Shown here: piece after piece, positions 8,533 to 19,252 of the stretch
Layout of the letters: every line of letters starts with the position of its first letter
Position numbering within the stretch: the first letter of the stretch is position 1
Assembly: GCF_015206895.1 (NCBI RefSeq)
Contig: NZ_JADEXU010000055.1
Span: 1 to 45,978 of the forward strand
Direction: 5' to 3'
Length of the DNA: 45,978 nucleotides
From: Nostoc sp. LEGE 12450
Lineage (GTDB): Bacteria; Cyanobacteriota; Cyanobacteriia; Cyanobacteriales; Nostocaceae
Notes under the pieces: generated by a model
Told to the model about the DNA's origin: nothing
What the model saw: only the letters and a program-made list of their open reading frames with translations
Database searches by the model: none
Made by a program: the position numbers and the translations under genes

Positions 8533-11500
8533 CAACGAAACCTCCATGTAGACGCACGATGTTTGAAACTTCGGAGTACATACTCCCGACTTGTCCACCC
8601 TGTTGGGTGAATAGCGAATGAGAACCTACAATTACTAGTAGTTCTTGAGCGCGAGAAAAAGCAACGTTAACCCGTTCTGGTTTCTTGGCAAATCCTACAT
8701 CTCCTCTACTATTATTGCGAACCATACTCACAATTACAACAGGTCTTTCCATGCCTTGAAATCGGTCTACTGTACCAGTGGTGATTTGCAGCGATGGGAA
8801 AAGTTCAGATTGCAGGCGTTCATCAATTTTTCTGAGTTGAGCGCCATAAAAAGTAATAACGGCGATTTCTTTTTTTTGTTCGCCATTAGCAACTCTAGAA
8901 GCCCAAGTAGTCTCAAACTGCTTACAGAGACTTTCAATTGCATCAATTTCTTTAGTATTAAAGTAAGAGGTTCCGTTTCTTTGTTCTAAAAACGGATTAT
9001 CGATAGGCATTTTTACCCAGATAAGATGCTGAGATTCTTTGATGATTTTGCTTGCTAAATTATGTGCGCGTTTTGTATCTGGCTCCCAAATACCACATTC
9101 TAGTTTACCATCATAAAACTGATTGATTGCCCCCATAATTATGGGGTGCATTCGATATTGAATATTTAACATTTTTTTGATGCTATCATTAGCAGTTTCA
9201 AACTGAATTTTAAACAATGATTCTTGCAATAATTGTAGTTCTGTATTTGTGCTGCCAATCTCTTGAAAAACTTCCTCTAAAGTATTCATGTCAAGCATAG
9301 GTGGTAATTGTCGATGGTCGCCTACCATGACTAACTTTTTACCTTTCAAAGCTGGGATTAATAACTCTGGAGGTGTACATTTACTAACTTCATCAATAAT
9401 GACAACATCAAAGTATTTGAATTCTTGTGAAAAATTGTAATTTGCAGCTTGAACGCAAGTAATACCAATCACATTAGCATTATCTAGATAAATGCGTCTT
9501 AAATCTTTGCGATCGCACTCGTTTGGATTTCTTAATTTTCCTATCCAATCTTGAACAAAGTGCTGATATCGATTGAGATACCTTTCTTCAGTTTCCAGTT
9601 GCTGCTGCCAATGTTGAAACTTAGCCTTTATAGTGCCTAAAAAGTCAAGATTAAACAGGTCTGTAGAATTAACATCAGGCTTGGTTTTATCAGGAATAGC
9701 TTGCCAAATTGACTGCCACCAAGTTCGTTCATTTGAGATATATTCTAATTGTTGCCGTAAATGCTCAACAATTTGCTGGATTTGGCTTTGAGTTTTTGTA
9801 AATTGGTTTTTGTAAGTTTCCGTTGTCTTTTGCAAGCTAGTAATACTAACTATCAGCAATTCTTTGCTGGTTGAAAGTGTAGCAAAAGGATCGATTAAAA
9901 AAATCAAAGTCTCAAGTTGTTTTAAACGATTTTCCCAATTTCGTATTTTTGCTGTAAATTGTGGGGATTCAGTCAGAATATTTGAGGAATTACTGAGGTA
10001 TGTTTGTACTAAAAGTCTTAATTCATTAGGTAAGTTTGGAAAGGATGAAAGTTCTTGTGAAAGTGCGATCGCTCTTTTGAATTTGAAGTGAGTCTCACTG
10101 CGAAAAGTTTCTAGCTGCTCTTGATTAGCAGATATTTTTTGCTGCTCATAAGCCGCCAACCTCATCTGTTCATTTAATTCAACCTCAAGCTGCTTTTGCT
10201 CTTTTTCTATTTCAGCCTGTAGTTGCTTTAGCCATGTACGCGCACTGGTAACTATGCCATTAACCACCTCCTCTGTAATTTGGGAGATAGCCAATTCACT
10301 TTCAACAGGTTGAACTCTTTGACGTATAATCTGGGCTTGTCTCCTAATAGCCTCAAGAGTTACCGCCGCACGATAACGGCAGCTATATGGACGCAACTTT
10401 TGAGCGATAAAATCCAAACTTTTCTGGTTGACAGCAATCGCAAGTACCCATTCAATAATCTGACCCCAGACCCCCAGTGGTTTCTCAATCTCATCAATGC
10501 TATTTTGTGCTAGTTGCTTCAGCTTTATGAGGGATTCTACAGGGTTTAGCGCTTTACTAACGCTCACCTGAGAAATAGCAGCTTCATCGATTGAGCGATT
10601 ACCTAGTAGGTTTCGCCCCCGCACGAGTAAATCTCTGATTTCAGTAACCTGACTGCATACCCTATCCCTTTCATAGTATTTCTGAATTAACTCATTAACT
10701 TTTACCTGACACCGATCAAGACTTTGTTGCCAGGGCAGATATTGATCTGCGATCGTCATACTTCGTAATCTCGAAGGTAATGAGATTAAGTCAACTCTAA
10801 AGTCTTGACGATTTTGTAAACACTGTGTCAAGACATTGATGATATTTAAATTAGCTGTAGACAGCCATATATCAAGGTCATTTATTGCTAAACTGACCTC
10901 AGATTCACGCTTGTGTAGATTCCTAATTCTTGATTTTAAGCTTTGCTGGCTGGCAAGCAATTGTTGGTGATTAGAGTTTAGGGAAGCAAGAGATTCTGAA
11001 TTTTGGGTGTAAGTTTGTGCAGCTAACTCCGCTTCGGTTATTGCCATAGCTATATCACTGGCGTAGGCTAATGCTGTGCGAACTTCAACAATCCAAGAAG
11101 CTACAGTGTTCTGTAACCAACCAGCTAAACCAAATAAGCCGTGATTTGGTTGAACCATACCAAGTTCAGAAGCCAAATCAATTGCTAACCGAAGATTTGC
11201 AGCAAAATTTCGCAAAGAAGCGTCTGTAGATGTGTATTTCTTGAGACCCGCCCACAAATTAAGAAGTGCTGGATCTTGCCAGTCTACTGAAGGTGCTTGA
11301 TTCAGCAATTCCTCCAAAGTAGTTTTCAGAGATTCAACCTCGCCCAGTTGAGATGCAGCTTGATTGTATTCATTTTTTTGGGTTATACAAGCAGACTCTA
11401 AATTTGCTTTACGCGTCTGTAATAAATTCTGCTCTTCCTTAAATACCTCTTCTACTTTCAGGTATGCTGTGAAACGTTGTGATGCTGCCAACAATTGCTG

Positions 11501-12796
11501 TAAAACTCTTACATTATCAAGGCGTTGGGCAAGATTGTTGTCGCAGTCAGTAGCAGTATTATCTAACCATCTACCAATCACTCGATCTTCTAGAAATGGC
11601 TGTCCTTCTTCCCCAACTCTTTCGGCGTTTCCTTTTCGCACAGCCCGAATCACTGGGTTATGAACTAATCGACTCAGTGCGTTATCTACTGCTAAATTGG
11701 CTTGAGAAGTAATTAGAGTTCGTCCACCCCGTAGAGCAACTTGATAGCAAATCTCGGCAATTACAGTAGTTTTACCAGTACCTGGCGGCCCTTGAATGAG
11801 AACTAAATCCTCAGATGCAAGTACTGTTTCTACTGCTGCTTTCTGGCTAGGATTAGCAGAGGATAACAACAAATCCTCTGGTTGCAATTCGATAGTTTTT
11901 TCAATAGGTCTTGCTTGGGAAGCGTCGAATAAAAAGTTTCCCAAATAGCGATTTTGGGTATGTCCCTGTTTTAATTGTGTCAAGGCTGCTTTTTTGCGTT
12001 TAATCTGTTGGATGTCACCAACTGCCTCGAAAAACAAAAATCCGGTAGCTGGCAGCTGATAACGCCCTGCTGCCATATAGTCAGCTAAATCGCGTTCTAG
12101 CCTCACGCGGATAATGCAACTGTTTGGGATAACTTCTTCAATAATTTCTAATTGGCGGCTGTTGCGCCAGTTTTGTCCTGTGGGAGTAGTCTCGAACAGC
12201 TTAACCTCTTCATTTTTTGCTCGTTTTACCCGTTCCCAGAAATTTTCCACAGCCAAGGAATTTTCATCAGAACCGTCAACAGTAGCTAAGGTTACGTCAA
12301 TGTCAAAAGTAATCCGTCTTCCGAACCCATTGTGGCTGAAAAAAGGTACACAAAATTGGCGTGTTTTAGCGATTTTTTCCTCAATCTGTAAAAATACTTC
12401 CCAAATTCGCAGATGATCTTCTGTAGGCAGATTCCGTGGCAATACCCTTGGTGGAATTGGCTTTGGGGTATTAGAGGCAGGATTTGTTGCGATTTTGATT
12501 TTGGGTTTAGGAATTTCCGAAGTTTGTTGTTTGTGAAGGGGAGCAAGCCGATTTGGAGATATAGTCTTTGGTGAATTTGGTTGATGACTGGTTATACCTA
12601 ATTCCTGTTTGGATGTCCCATTTTTAGATATAAGTTTTTCAGCAGCTAAACGTATTCGTTCTGCATCCGAGTCTGAAATCTTGCTGCTATAGCTTTTGAC
12701 CGCGATGTTGAGTTGGTCACAAATTGCTAGTAATTCTTTGTTCTCCAAATTCAATTCTTTTGATAGTTCATAGATCCTCGGTTGGGCGTTGTTCAT
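8510..12796 (-). CDS. Large SF1 (UPF1/DNA2-like, COG1112-type) helicase with IF-2 N-terminal-like domain, copy 1
   Basis: 1428 residues. Residues 6-55 ([20 protein letters not shown], then [18 protein letters not shown]) match the IF2_N fold normally found at the front of translation factor IF-2. The helicase motor is split. Walker [10 protein letters not shown] is at 336-344, motif Ia [15 protein letters not shown] follows, then come about 700 residues rich in Q, E, L and K with coiled-coil character. Motif II DE is at 1135-1136 ([14 protein letters not shown]), GDHRQLPPM is motif III, YRMHP at 1214-1218, motif [13 protein letters not shown] from 1341, motif [15 protein letters not shown]. 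All motor motifs are intact. ATG 12796 was preferred over a TTG 16 codons upstream because copy 2 starts with the same MNN. It overlaps the PLD gene by 23 bp. The likely substrate is RNA or DNA; the role may be defence or RNA surveillance (inference). Confidence 0.85.
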   Translation of the reverse strand: MNNAQPRIYELSKELNLENKELLAICDQLNIAVKSYSSKISDSDAERIRLAAEKLISKNGTSKQELGITSHQPNSPKTISPNRLAPLHKQQTSEIPKPKIKIATNPASNTPKPIPPRVLPRNLPTEDHLRIWEVFLQIEEKIAKTRQFCVPFFSHNGFGRRITFDIDVTLATVDGSDENSLAVENFWERVKRAKNEEVKLFETTPTGQNWRNSRQLEIIEEVIPNSCIIRVRLERDLADYMAAGRYQLPATGFLFFEAVGDIQQIKRKKAALTQLKQGHTQNRYLGNFLFDASQARPIEKTIELQPEDLLLSSANPSQKAAVETVLASEDLVLIQGPPGTGKTTVIAEICYQVALRGGRTLITSQANLAVDNALSRLVHNPVIRAVRKGNAERVGEEGQPFLEDRVIGRWLDNTATDCDNNLAQRLDNVRVLQQLLAASQRFTAYLKVEEVFKEEQNLLQTRKANLESACITQKNEYNQAASQLGEVESLKTTLEELLNQAPSVDWQDPALLNLWAGLKKYTSTDASLRNFAANLRLAIDLASELGMVQPNHGLFGLAGWLQNTVASWIVEVRTALAYASDIAMAITEAELAAQTYTQNSESLASLNSNHQQLLASQQSLKSRIRNLHKRESEVSLAINDLDIWLSTANLNIINVLTQCLQNRQDFRVDLISLPSRLRSMTIADQYLPWQQSLDRCQVKVNELIQKYYERDRVCSQVTEIRDLLVRGRNLLGNRSIDEAAISQVSVSKALNPVESLIKLKQLAQNSIDEIEKPLGVWGQIIEWVLAIAVNQKSLDFIAQKLRPYSCRYRAAVTLEAIRRQAQIIRQRVQPVESELAISQITEEVVNGIVTSARTWLKQLQAEIEKEQKQLEVELNEQMRLAAYEQQKISANQEQLETFRSETHFKFKRAIALSQELSSFPNLPNELRLLVQTYLSNSSNILTESPQFTAKIRNWENRLKQLETLIFLIDPFATLSTSKELLIVSITSLQKTTETYKNQFTKTQSQIQQIVEHLRQQLEYISNERTWWQSIWQAIPDKTKPDVNSTDLFNLDFLGTIKAKFQHWQQQLETEERYLNRYQHFVQDWIGKLRNPNECDRKDLRRIYLDNANVIGITCVQAANYNFSQEFKYFDVVIIDEVSKCTPPELLIPALKGKKLVMVGDHRQLPPMLDMNTLEEVFQEIGSTNTELQLLQESLFKIQFETANDSIKKMLNIQYRMHPIIMGAINQFYDGKLECGIWEPDTKRAHNLASKIIKESQHLIWVKMPIDNPFLEQRNGTSYFNTKEIDAIESLCKQFETTWASRVANGEQKKEIAVITFYGAQLRKIDERLQSELFPSLQITTGTVDRFQGMERPVVIVSMVRNNSRGDVGFAKKPERVNVAFSRAQELLVIVGSHSLFTQQGGQVGSMYSEVSNIVRLHGGFVDVSCLFC
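8540..8545 (-). promoter_or_regulatory. Shine-Dalgarno for the PLD gene, inside helicase coding sequence
   Basis: On the minus strand GGAGGT is followed by TTCGTTG and then ATG (8532-8530). It lies within the last codons of helicase copy 1 and fixes the PLD start. In copy 2 the matching site reads AAGGTT, a weaker match. Confidence 0.75.
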
Positions 12797-12920
12797 GCAC
12801 CGCTTGCCTTTGTCAACAAAGTTTTCCAAGTCTAGTATTCCCAAATCCTAAGAAGGAAAAACATCTTAAAATTCTGCTGCTTTACTTATTTGGGGTATTT
12901 ATTGCCCAGCAAAAATAAAT

Positions 12921-12947
12921 TTCCCGACATTTTAAAGATGTCGGGAA
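12921..12947 (-). terminator. Strong hairpin upstream of helicase copy 1
   Basis: The perfect 10-bp arms TTCCCGACAT (12921-12930) and ATGTCGGGAA (12938-12947) flank a 7-nt loop. On the minus strand it is followed by ATTTATTTTT, so it could end transcription coming from the right before the helicase operon begins. Confidence 0.6.
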
Positions 12948-13098
12948 TCTAAGCTTTTTAATTTTCACCAATCAAATAGGTCTGTACTGTCAATACTACA
13001 CAGTGACTCAAAACTTAAATTTCACTTGGTAATGGCTACTTGAAGATTACGCACACAGTTGGCGTTTAGATAACTACGATATTGGTGTTGCTCAGGCT

Positions 13099-13323
13099 TT
13101 ATGAAATATGAGTGGTGATATCTTCCTCCAAGGATGCCGAAGAACTAGCGCCACTTTCTGGTGTTGAAAGCTCATCGTTTACCATTCCATCCCATGAATA
13201 GTTGCAGATTTTGGTGTGAAGCAATTTACCAAATGTCAGGTTAATTGCAAAGGCAAAAGAATCGATAAAAATTAGATTTACAAAGCGATCAATCATTAGA
13301 CCCCCTTGAGCTAAATTAAGCAT
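13099..13323 (-). CDS. Doubtful small protein, unrecognised
   Basis: A 74-codon frame from ATG 13323; a second ATG 10 codons in is preceded by AAGGGGGT and may be the better start. The product begins with a hydrophobic stretch (MIDRFVNLIFIDSFAFAINL) that could be a membrane or signal segment, and ends acidic and Ser-rich (ESGASSSASLEEDITT). No family was recognised. It lies between a decayed deacetylase fragment and helicase copy 1, and a terminator-like hairpin lies about 150 bp downstream. It could equally be chance. Confidence 0.3.
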   Translation of the reverse strand: MLNLAQGGLMIDRFVNLIFIDSFAFAINLTFGKLLHTKICNYSWDGMVNDELSTPESGASSSASLEEDITTHIS

Positions 13324-13477
13324 CAAGTGATATGTGCTTTCTTACTACACATCCCATAATCTCGTTTCCAGAAATGTCTAGTATTTTAATAATTCTTGGT
13401 TGAAGGGGAAAGGGGAAAAAGGATTGTGGGTAAGGGAAGCAGGAAAGAAAATATTATTTATCGCTTTAATTTTGAGA

Positions 13478-13558
13478 AGAATTAATGCCCAAAAAAGACC
13501 TCATCTCATCAGTATAAGTGCCAAAAATGATGCAGGCGACTGAATAATTTCTACTTAC
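13478..13558 (-). pseudogene. Decayed C-terminal fragment of a histone-deacetylase-family gene
   Basis: On the minus strand, 27 codons read VSRNYSVACIIFGTY, then TDEMRSFLGINS. The intact deacetylase at 19253-20170 contains MSSGYPVACVIGGGY, then ADDMKSLVWRHS. I count 12 of 27 identical residues, and 44 of 59 identical bases over the core against 19323-19381. No start or active-site part remains and stops lie nearby in all frames. It sits upstream of helicase copy 1, as the intact gene sits upstream of copy 2. Confidence 0.7.
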
Positions 13559-13662
13559 ACGGGCTAATTTGTCTAATAGATAGCCTCAATCTTTTCAATC
13601 AAACTCTTGAGATCGGTAATTTAATTTGTACTAATACTTATAACCCATGAGGCAAAATATCT

Positions 13663-14541
13663 TTATGCTTTTAGTAAGCCTTGGCGACGACTAGCCCACC
13701 ACGCAAATCCGGCACCAGTCACAAACATTAGTAGACCATAAATTGCCCCAGGAATAGCCATTGTAGGATTATTCAGCAGCGTAGGTGTAGAAGCGATCGC
13801 GATCGCCAGAGTCCCATTTTGAATTCCTACTTCTATTGTAATTGCCGTAACACTTTTTTCTCCTAATCGGGTTAAAGTTGCGATCGCAAAACCTAAAGCC
13901 ATTGCAACCACATTCAACACTAAAGTTGCTCCGCCCACATCTATTACATAAGAAATAAAACTATTCCGTTCTCGCAACAGCACTCCAGTAATTACCACCG
14001 CCAGGAAAAATAAAGACAGCCACTTCACAGGTTTATCTGCTTTGTCTGCTAATCCGGGTATATAACGCTTGGCTATCATCCCAATTGCTACAGGTAAAAG
14101 TGTAATCACCGCAATCTGCAAAACAGTACTTAAAAAAGGCAATTGTAAAGTTGTTCCTGCCCCCAAAAATTTCTGCATTGACAAATTTACTACCAGAGGA
14201 ATCGTAAAAACCGTAATTAAACTACTAATAGCTGTTAGCGTTACAGAAAGAGCAACATCACCCCCAGCCAAAAACGTAATCATATTAGAAGTAGCGCCAC
14301 CGGGACAGGCTGCTAAAATCATCACACCTACCGCTAATTCTGGCTTAAGGGGAAACACCGATGCAATGCCAAAGCCCACCATTGGCAACATGACCAACTG
14401 TGCCACTAGGCCAACCACCACCGCTTTGGGATAAATGAAAACTCGCTTGAAGTCCTCTAGGGTCAAGCTTAACCCCATGCCTAACATGATAATAAATAAA
14501 GCTAGGGGCAGAAAAACAGCCGTCAGAAAATTTGCTTCCAT
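13663..14541 (-). CDS. Bile acid:sodium symporter (BASS/SBF) family transporter
   Basis: 292 residues, almost entirely hydrophobic, with about nine or ten membrane segments. LAACPGGATSNMITFLAGGDVALSV and the later VGIQNGTLAIAIA are the two crossover-helix regions that bind Na+ and substrate in the ASBT/BASS fold. It lies in the cytoplasmic membrane. Substrates in this family include pyruvate and other organic acids, pantoate and bile acids; which applies here cannot be told. The start ATG 14541 gives the normal length. It lies between the two helicase blocks on the same strand; nothing suggests it belongs functionally with them. Confidence 0.88.
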   Translation of the reverse strand: MEANFLTAVFLPLALFIIMLGMGLSLTLEDFKRVFIYPKAVVVGLVAQLVMLPMVGFGIASVFPLKPELAVGVMILAACPGGATSNMITFLAGGDVALSVTLTAISSLITVFTIPLVVNLSMQKFLGAGTTLQLPFLSTVLQIAVITLLPVAIGMIAKRYIPGLADKADKPVKWLSLFFLAVVITGVLLRERNSFISYVIDVGGATLVLNVVAMALGFAIATLTRLGEKSVTAITIEVGIQNGTLAIAIASTPTLLNNPTMAIPGAIYGLLMFVTGAGFAWWASRRQGLLKA

Positions 14542-14595
14542 CCTTAATCAGCGTTGGTAACAACAAAAGTGCCTCTGGATTGTACCGTATTCCCG

Positions 14596-14649
14596 TTAAA
14601 TTTCTAGTTCAACAACTGTAATAGGTTTAGCAGAAGAGCCGAGAAACAT
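14596..14649 (-). pseudogene. Vestigial 5' end of a PLD-protein gene behind helicase copy 2
   Basis: ATG at 14649 overlaps the helicase stop by 23 bp, exactly as in copy 1. It reads [10 protein letters not shown], against [10 protein letters not shown] at the start of the intact PLD gene, then diverges (TVVELEI) and stops at 14596-14598. Part of the match is forced by the overlapping helicase codons, but it continues seven bases beyond the helicase stop. No further PLD sequence follows before the BASS gene. It is best read as the breakpoint of a deletion or duplication. Confidence 0.65.
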
Positions 14650-17600
14650 CTACGAAACCTTGATGAAGACTTACAATATTTGATACTTCAGAATACATAC
14701 TTCCGACTTTACCTGGTTGATGCGTAAACAAATTATGACAGCCCACAATTATCAGCAGTTCTTGGGCGCGAGAAAATGCAACATTTACCCGTTCTGGTTT
14801 CTTAGCAAATCCAACATCTCCTTTACTGTTGTTGCGAACCATACTCACAATCACAACAGGTCTTTCCATACCTTGAAATCTGTCTACTGTCCCAGTACGG
14901 ATCTCTAATGAAGGGAAAAGTTCAGATTGCAAACGTTCATCAATTTTCCTTAATTGAGCGCCATAAAAGGTAATTACAGCAATTTCTTTTTTTGGTTCTC
15001 CATTAGCAACTTTAGAAGCCCAAGTAGTCTCAAACTGCTGACACAGATGTTCAATCGCATCAATTTCTGGTGTATTAAAGTAAGAAGTTCCGCTTCTTTG
15101 CTCTAAAAACTGATTTTCGATAGGCGTTTTTACCCAAATAAGATGCTGAGATTCTTGGATAATTTCGCCTGCTAAATGATGTGCGCGTTTTGTGTCCGGT
15201 TCCAAAATACCAGATTCTAGTTTACCATCATAAAACTGATTGATTGCTCCCATAATAAATGGGTGCATTCGATATTGTGTTGTTAGCATTTGTTTAATGC
15301 TTTCATCAGCCGATTCAAACTGACTTTTAAATAGTGATTCTTCTAAGAATTGTAGTTCGTCTCGTGTATTGCCAATTGTTTGAGCAACTTCTTCTAAAGT
15401 ACTAGTGTCAAGCATGGGTGGTAATTGCCGATGATCGCCTACCATGACTAATTTTTTACCTTTCAAAGCTGGGATTAGTAACTCTGGTGGAGTACACTTG
15501 CTAACCTCATCAATGATGACAACATCAAAGGATTTGAATTCTTCCGAAAAACCTCTATTTGCAGCTTGAACGCAGGTGATCCCAACGACGTTGGCATTAT
15601 CTAAATATATGCGCCTTAAATCGTCCCTATCGCGCTCATTTGGCTGTCTTAATTTCCCAATCCAATCTTGGACAAAATTCTGATATTTTTTGAGATAATT
15701 TTCTTCTTTTTCGAGTTCCTTCTGCCAAAATTCAAACTGAATATTGATACCGCGCAATAACTCTATATTAAACAAGTCAGCAGCAGAATTTTCTGGTTTA
15801 AACTTATCTGGTATTCTTTGCCATTCTGTCAACCACCAGTTTCTTTCTTCTATTAAACTATCTGACGGCTGTGGTTGTAATTTATCTTCTATTTCACGTA
15901 AGCTAATTTGCAATTTTTGAAGTTGCTGTAGAGAAGTCTCAGTTTCTTCTTGTAGTTTTGATAAATGCTCGTGTAGAGAATTTTTAATCATCTCCAAAAC
16001 CGTGAAAGGTTCTAAGGATGAAATTAAAGTTTCAAGCTGACTAATGGAAGTTATCCAATAATTCACTTGATTTGAAAATTCTTGTGGATTTTCCCAAATA
16101 TTTGATTGGGTTGCAAGATATTTATCAGTTAAAGTGCGTAATTGAGTAGGTATATTTTGTTGATTAAGTTCTTGCAAGATATTAATAACTCTACCAAGTT
16201 GCAGATTAGCGTCTTGTTGTGCTTTTTCTACCTCAGCTTGAGTAATGGATATTTGCTGTTGACTAATTTCATTCTTCTGAAGTTCATTTAATTGTCTTTG
16301 TAAATATTGAAGCTGTTGTTCAGTTTCGGTTTTGACTTTTAAAACGCATTGACGTGCATTTACAAGAATAGTATCTAACAATTCTTGGGTAAGTTTGGTA
16401 AGAGTAGAATCGATGTTATTCCATTCCCATGATGCGCCATAAGTCCGTTGCATTCTAATTAAGAAAACTTGGGTATTTTCGACCAGTAATTTTCGCTGCT
16501 TGGGATTGAGTAGCTGATAATTGCTAAACTGTTGATGGGTTTCTTGCCATTGGGTGCGATCGCTCTTTGATAGCACCATTGGAATCTGACTAAAATTTTC
16601 TTGTAAAAAATAGCTAAAATTATGCTGTTTACCCCGTCTGTCAGTAAAACCTCCGTCTATTTCATAAGCGATCGCTTTTGTCAATAGCTCCCATTCTGGC
16701 AGATTAATTTTGTAAATTTTTGGTACTATTTGTAATTTTAATGTATTAGCAAACATCAATAAACCAAGTGGTAAGTCCACCAAATTTTCTGTTAGTGGTA
16801 AACCTGATTGCTGACAATCTTTTAAAGTTTGATATAGATGAGAAGGTGCTGTAGACTTCCATTCTTTAACTGCTGAGATAATATAATCAATTTCCCGTTG
16901 GCGATTTTCCCAAATCTGGATTGTTTGCTGTAGGTTTTGCAGTTTGGCAAGATATTTCTGATAATCTGGTTGCGCTTGATTTAACAATGCAAAATTCTGT
17001 TTGACAACCTCAACTGATGCTGCAACTTCTAAGATGACTTTACTAGCCTCTTGAGCATGAGTAAAAGCAGATTTAAATCCAGAAATTTCTGTTGCTACAG
17101 TTTCACGCAACCAAACCGCTAAACCAAAAGCACCAAGTGCCGGACGCACCAAGCCAAGTTCATCAGTATATTTGATGGTTTTACGAACATTTGCTAAAAA
17201 TTCTTCTACTAAACTATTACCTTCTGTGTATGGTTTCAGAAGTGGCAAAAAATCTGTAACTTCTGGAGCTTCCCAATTTATATTTGGTGCAGTGTTTAGT
17301 ATATTTACTAGACCTGCAATTAGAGATTCAACGTTGTTCTGTTTTTCTACGGTTTCGTTGTAAAATTTTTCTTGATTTTTAAAGTTTGTCTCTACCTTTA
17401 ACTTATTTTTATTGAATTTTGTTTGTTGCTGGCTAAATTCTTCCTCTGCTTGGAAGTAGGGTATGAATCTTTGTGATGATGCCAGTAATTGACTGAAAAT
17501 TTTGATATTTTCGAGACGTTGTGTAATATTATTTTCGCAGTCAAAAGCTGTATTTTCTAGCCATCTGCCAATTACTTGGTCTTCTAAAAATGGCTGTCCT

Positions 17601-19108
17601 TCTTCCCCGACTTTTTCGGCTCTACCCTTGCGTACTGCCCGAATCACTGGGTTGTGAACTAATCGACTCAGGGCATTATCTACTGCTAAATTCGCTTGCG
17701 AAGCAATTAGAGTTCGTCCACCTCGAAGTGCAATTTGATAGCAAATTTCAGCAATTACGGTAGTTTTACCAGTACCTGGTGGTCCTTGGATGAGAACAAG
17801 ATCCTTGGCAGCAAGTACCTTTTCTACTGCTGCTTTTTGCCCAGGATTAGCGGAAGATAATAATAAGTCTTGTGGTTGGAGTTCAACAGTGCTTTTGATT
17901 TGTCTTGCCTGAGAAGCATCGAATAAAAAGTTACCTAAATAAGGATTTTGGGTGTAACCATTATTCAAATCATCTAAGGCTTTTTTCTTACGCTGAATCT
18001 GCTGGATATCGCCAACTGCCTCGAAACATAAAAATCCGGTAGCTGGTAATTTATAGCGCTCTGTTGCCATGAATTCAGCTAAATCGCGTTCTAGTCTCAG
18101 GCTGATAACACCACGGTTGGTATCAACTTCTTCAACAGTTCCTAATTGACGACCGCTAATCCAATTTTTTCCGACAGGAGCAGTTTCAAAAAGTTTTAAA
18201 TCTTCGTTTTTTGTGCGTCTTGCTCGTTCCCAAAAATTATCTACTTCGAGGGAATTTTGATAAAAACCGTCAAGGGTGGCTGAGTTTACATCAATTTCAA
18301 AACTAATCCGCCTTTTGAAGTTATAGTTATGACTTACGTAACGCACACAAAATTGACGTGCTTTCGCAATTTTTTCCTCAATTTGCAAAAACGCTTTCCA
18401 AGCTTTTAGCTGATCTTCTGTAGGTACATTTTCGCCACAAACTGGCGCGGTGGCGATGCGCTTCAATGTCGCCGGCGGAATGTCGAGATGATGCTGATGA
18501 TTAGCCAGTAAACGCAAGCGACAAGGTATAGCGTAGCTGTCGGCGTGTCCGCGTGAAGGTTGTAACAACTGAGCCGACAGTATTTTTATACCGTCACGTC
18601 CATCTTTTTGTACGGCCGCTCTAAATCCTAATGTTTTTCTGAGCTTCTCAAGTCTTGCAGGCAATGGAAAATCATCGGAGTCTGTCGCTATTGTCAAATC
18701 CCAAATTTCCTCTCTTGCCTCTTTCCCTGCACCCTTGCGACGCACATAAAATAATGAAGGCTTTTTACCAACACATTCATACATTAACTCATTGGCGCGA
18801 TCGCGCCGCTCCCTAAAATCGGGATATGATTTCAGGACGCTTTCACCTTCAAGATGGCGGATAAAACTATCAATTGCTGAAGCTATAAACGTATAGCCCC
18901 AATCTTCAGAGGTTGTTTTAGTAGTTTTAGAGGATTTTGCTGTTAGTTTATTTACCGCTAAACGAATGCGTTCTACATCGGGTTCTGAGATTGTACTGGT
19001 ATGGCTTTTGACTACAATTTTGAGTTTTTCACAAATTAATAATAGCTTCTTGCTATCTAAATTTAATTCTTTTGCTAGTTCGTAGATTCTGAGTTTACCG
19101 TTGTTCAT
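14627..19108 (-). CDS. Large SF1 (UPF1/DNA2-like) helicase with IF-2 N-terminal-like domain, copy 2
   Basis: 1493 residues, paralogue of the helicase at 8510-12796. The IF2_N-like domain covers residues 5-55 ([20 protein letters not shown]). Then comes a segment of roughly 105 residues not present in copy 1 (about 70-210, from [20 protein letters not shown] to the [13 protein letters not shown] region). Walker [10 protein letters not shown] is at 442-450, motif II DE at 1200-1201, and [26 protein letters not shown] and [11 protein letters not shown] are all intact. The insert between motifs Ia and II is again long and coiled-coil-like. The last 54 residues of the two copies match at 45 positions, whereas a 39-residue sample of the insert matches at only 11. 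Start ATG 19108 (MNN) is preferred to a TTG 15 codons upstream. The downstream PLD gene is missing; the deacetylase gene lies 144 bp upstream on the same strand. Confidence 0.85.
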   Translation of the reverse strand: MNNGKLRIYELAKELNLDSKKLLLICEKLKIVVKSHTSTISEPDVERIRLAVNKLTAKSSKTTKTTSEDWGYTFIASAIDSFIRHLEGESVLKSYPDFRERRDRANELMYECVGKKPSLFYVRRKGAGKEAREEIWDLTIATDSDDFPLPARLEKLRKTLGFRAAVQKDGRDGIKILSAQLLQPSRGHADSYAIPCRLRLLANHQHHLDIPPATLKRIATAPVCGENVPTEDQLKAWKAFLQIEEKIAKARQFCVRYVSHNYNFKRRISFEIDVNSATLDGFYQNSLEVDNFWERARRTKNEDLKLFETAPVGKNWISGRQLGTVEEVDTNRGVISLRLERDLAEFMATERYKLPATGFLCFEAVGDIQQIQRKKKALDDLNNGYTQNPYLGNFLFDASQARQIKSTVELQPQDLLLSSANPGQKAAVEKVLAAKDLVLIQGPPGTGKTTVIAEICYQIALRGGRTLIASQANLAVDNALSRLVHNPVIRAVRKGRAEKVGEEGQPFLEDQVIGRWLENTAFDCENNITQRLENIKIFSQLLASSQRFIPYFQAEEEFSQQQTKFNKNKLKVETNFKNQEKFYNETVEKQNNVESLIAGLVNILNTAPNINWEAPEVTDFLPLLKPYTEGNSLVEEFLANVRKTIKYTDELGLVRPALGAFGLAVWLRETVATEISGFKSAFTHAQEASKVILEVAASVEVVKQNFALLNQAQPDYQKYLAKLQNLQQTIQIWENRQREIDYIISAVKEWKSTAPSHLYQTLKDCQQSGLPLTENLVDLPLGLLMFANTLKLQIVPKIYKINLPEWELLTKAIAYEIDGGFTDRRGKQHNFSYFLQENFSQIPMVLSKSDRTQWQETHQQFSNYQLLNPKQRKLLVENTQVFLIRMQRTYGASWEWNNIDSTLTKLTQELLDTILVNARQCVLKVKTETEQQLQYLQRQLNELQKNEISQQQISITQAEVEKAQQDANLQLGRVINILQELNQQNIPTQLRTLTDKYLATQSNIWENPQEFSNQVNYWITSISQLETLISSLEPFTVLEMIKNSLHEHLSKLQEETETSLQQLQKLQISLREIEDKLQPQPSDSLIEERNWWLTEWQRIPDKFKPENSAADLFNIELLRGINIQFEFWQKELEKEENYLKKYQNFVQDWIGKLRQPNERDRDDLRRIYLDNANVVGITCVQAANRGFSEEFKSFDVVIIDEVSKCTPPELLIPALKGKKLVMVGDHRQLPPMLDTSTLEEVAQTIGNTRDELQFLEESLFKSQFESADESIKQMLTTQYRMHPFIMGAINQFYDGKLESGILEPDTKRAHHLAGEIIQESQHLIWVKTPIENQFLEQRSGTSYFNTPEIDAIEHLCQQFETTWASKVANGEPKKEIAVITFYGAQLRKIDERLQSELFPSLEIRTGTVDRFQGMERPVVIVSMVRNNSKGDVGFAKKPERVNVAFSRAQELLIIVGCHNLFTHQPGKVGSMYSEVSNIVSLHQGFVDVSRLFC

Positions 19109-19252
19109 CCAGTTAACAATTGAGGGTTTAGATTTAAACGCAGAGGAGCGCAAAGGTAAGCGCAGAGGGACGCAAAGTATTATTTTAGTGCGATTCGCTA
19201 CGAATTAGATTTGGCAACACTCTACATTCTTCTGCGTTTAAAAACTTTATGA

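Larger units (their letters stand above)
12797..13662. other. Intergenic stretch between helicase copy 1 and the BASS transporter
   Basis: About 870 bp of low-coding DNA. It contains a strong hairpin (12921-12947), a doubtful 75-codon reading frame (13099-13323), a purine-rich tract near 13400-13440 and a decayed deacetylase fragment (13478-13558). In copy 2 the corresponding gap between deacetylase and helicase is only 144 bp, so this region has gained DNA or decayed. Confidence 0.6.

Noticed and set aside
8533..8598. GTG start of the PLD gene 22 codons upstream
   Set aside because: The extension lies wholly inside helicase codons, and the downstream ATG has GGAGGT at ideal spacing and is conserved in the vestige of copy 2.
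12797..12844. Upstream TTG start for helicase copy 1 (and the TTG at 19153 for copy 2)
   Set aside because: The two extensions are unrelated to each other, whereas both proteins share MNN followed by the IF2_N-like domain.
13663..14541. BASS transporter as part of the helicase system
   Set aside because: It is an ordinary membrane transporter between two blocks; nothing links it to nucleic acid functions.
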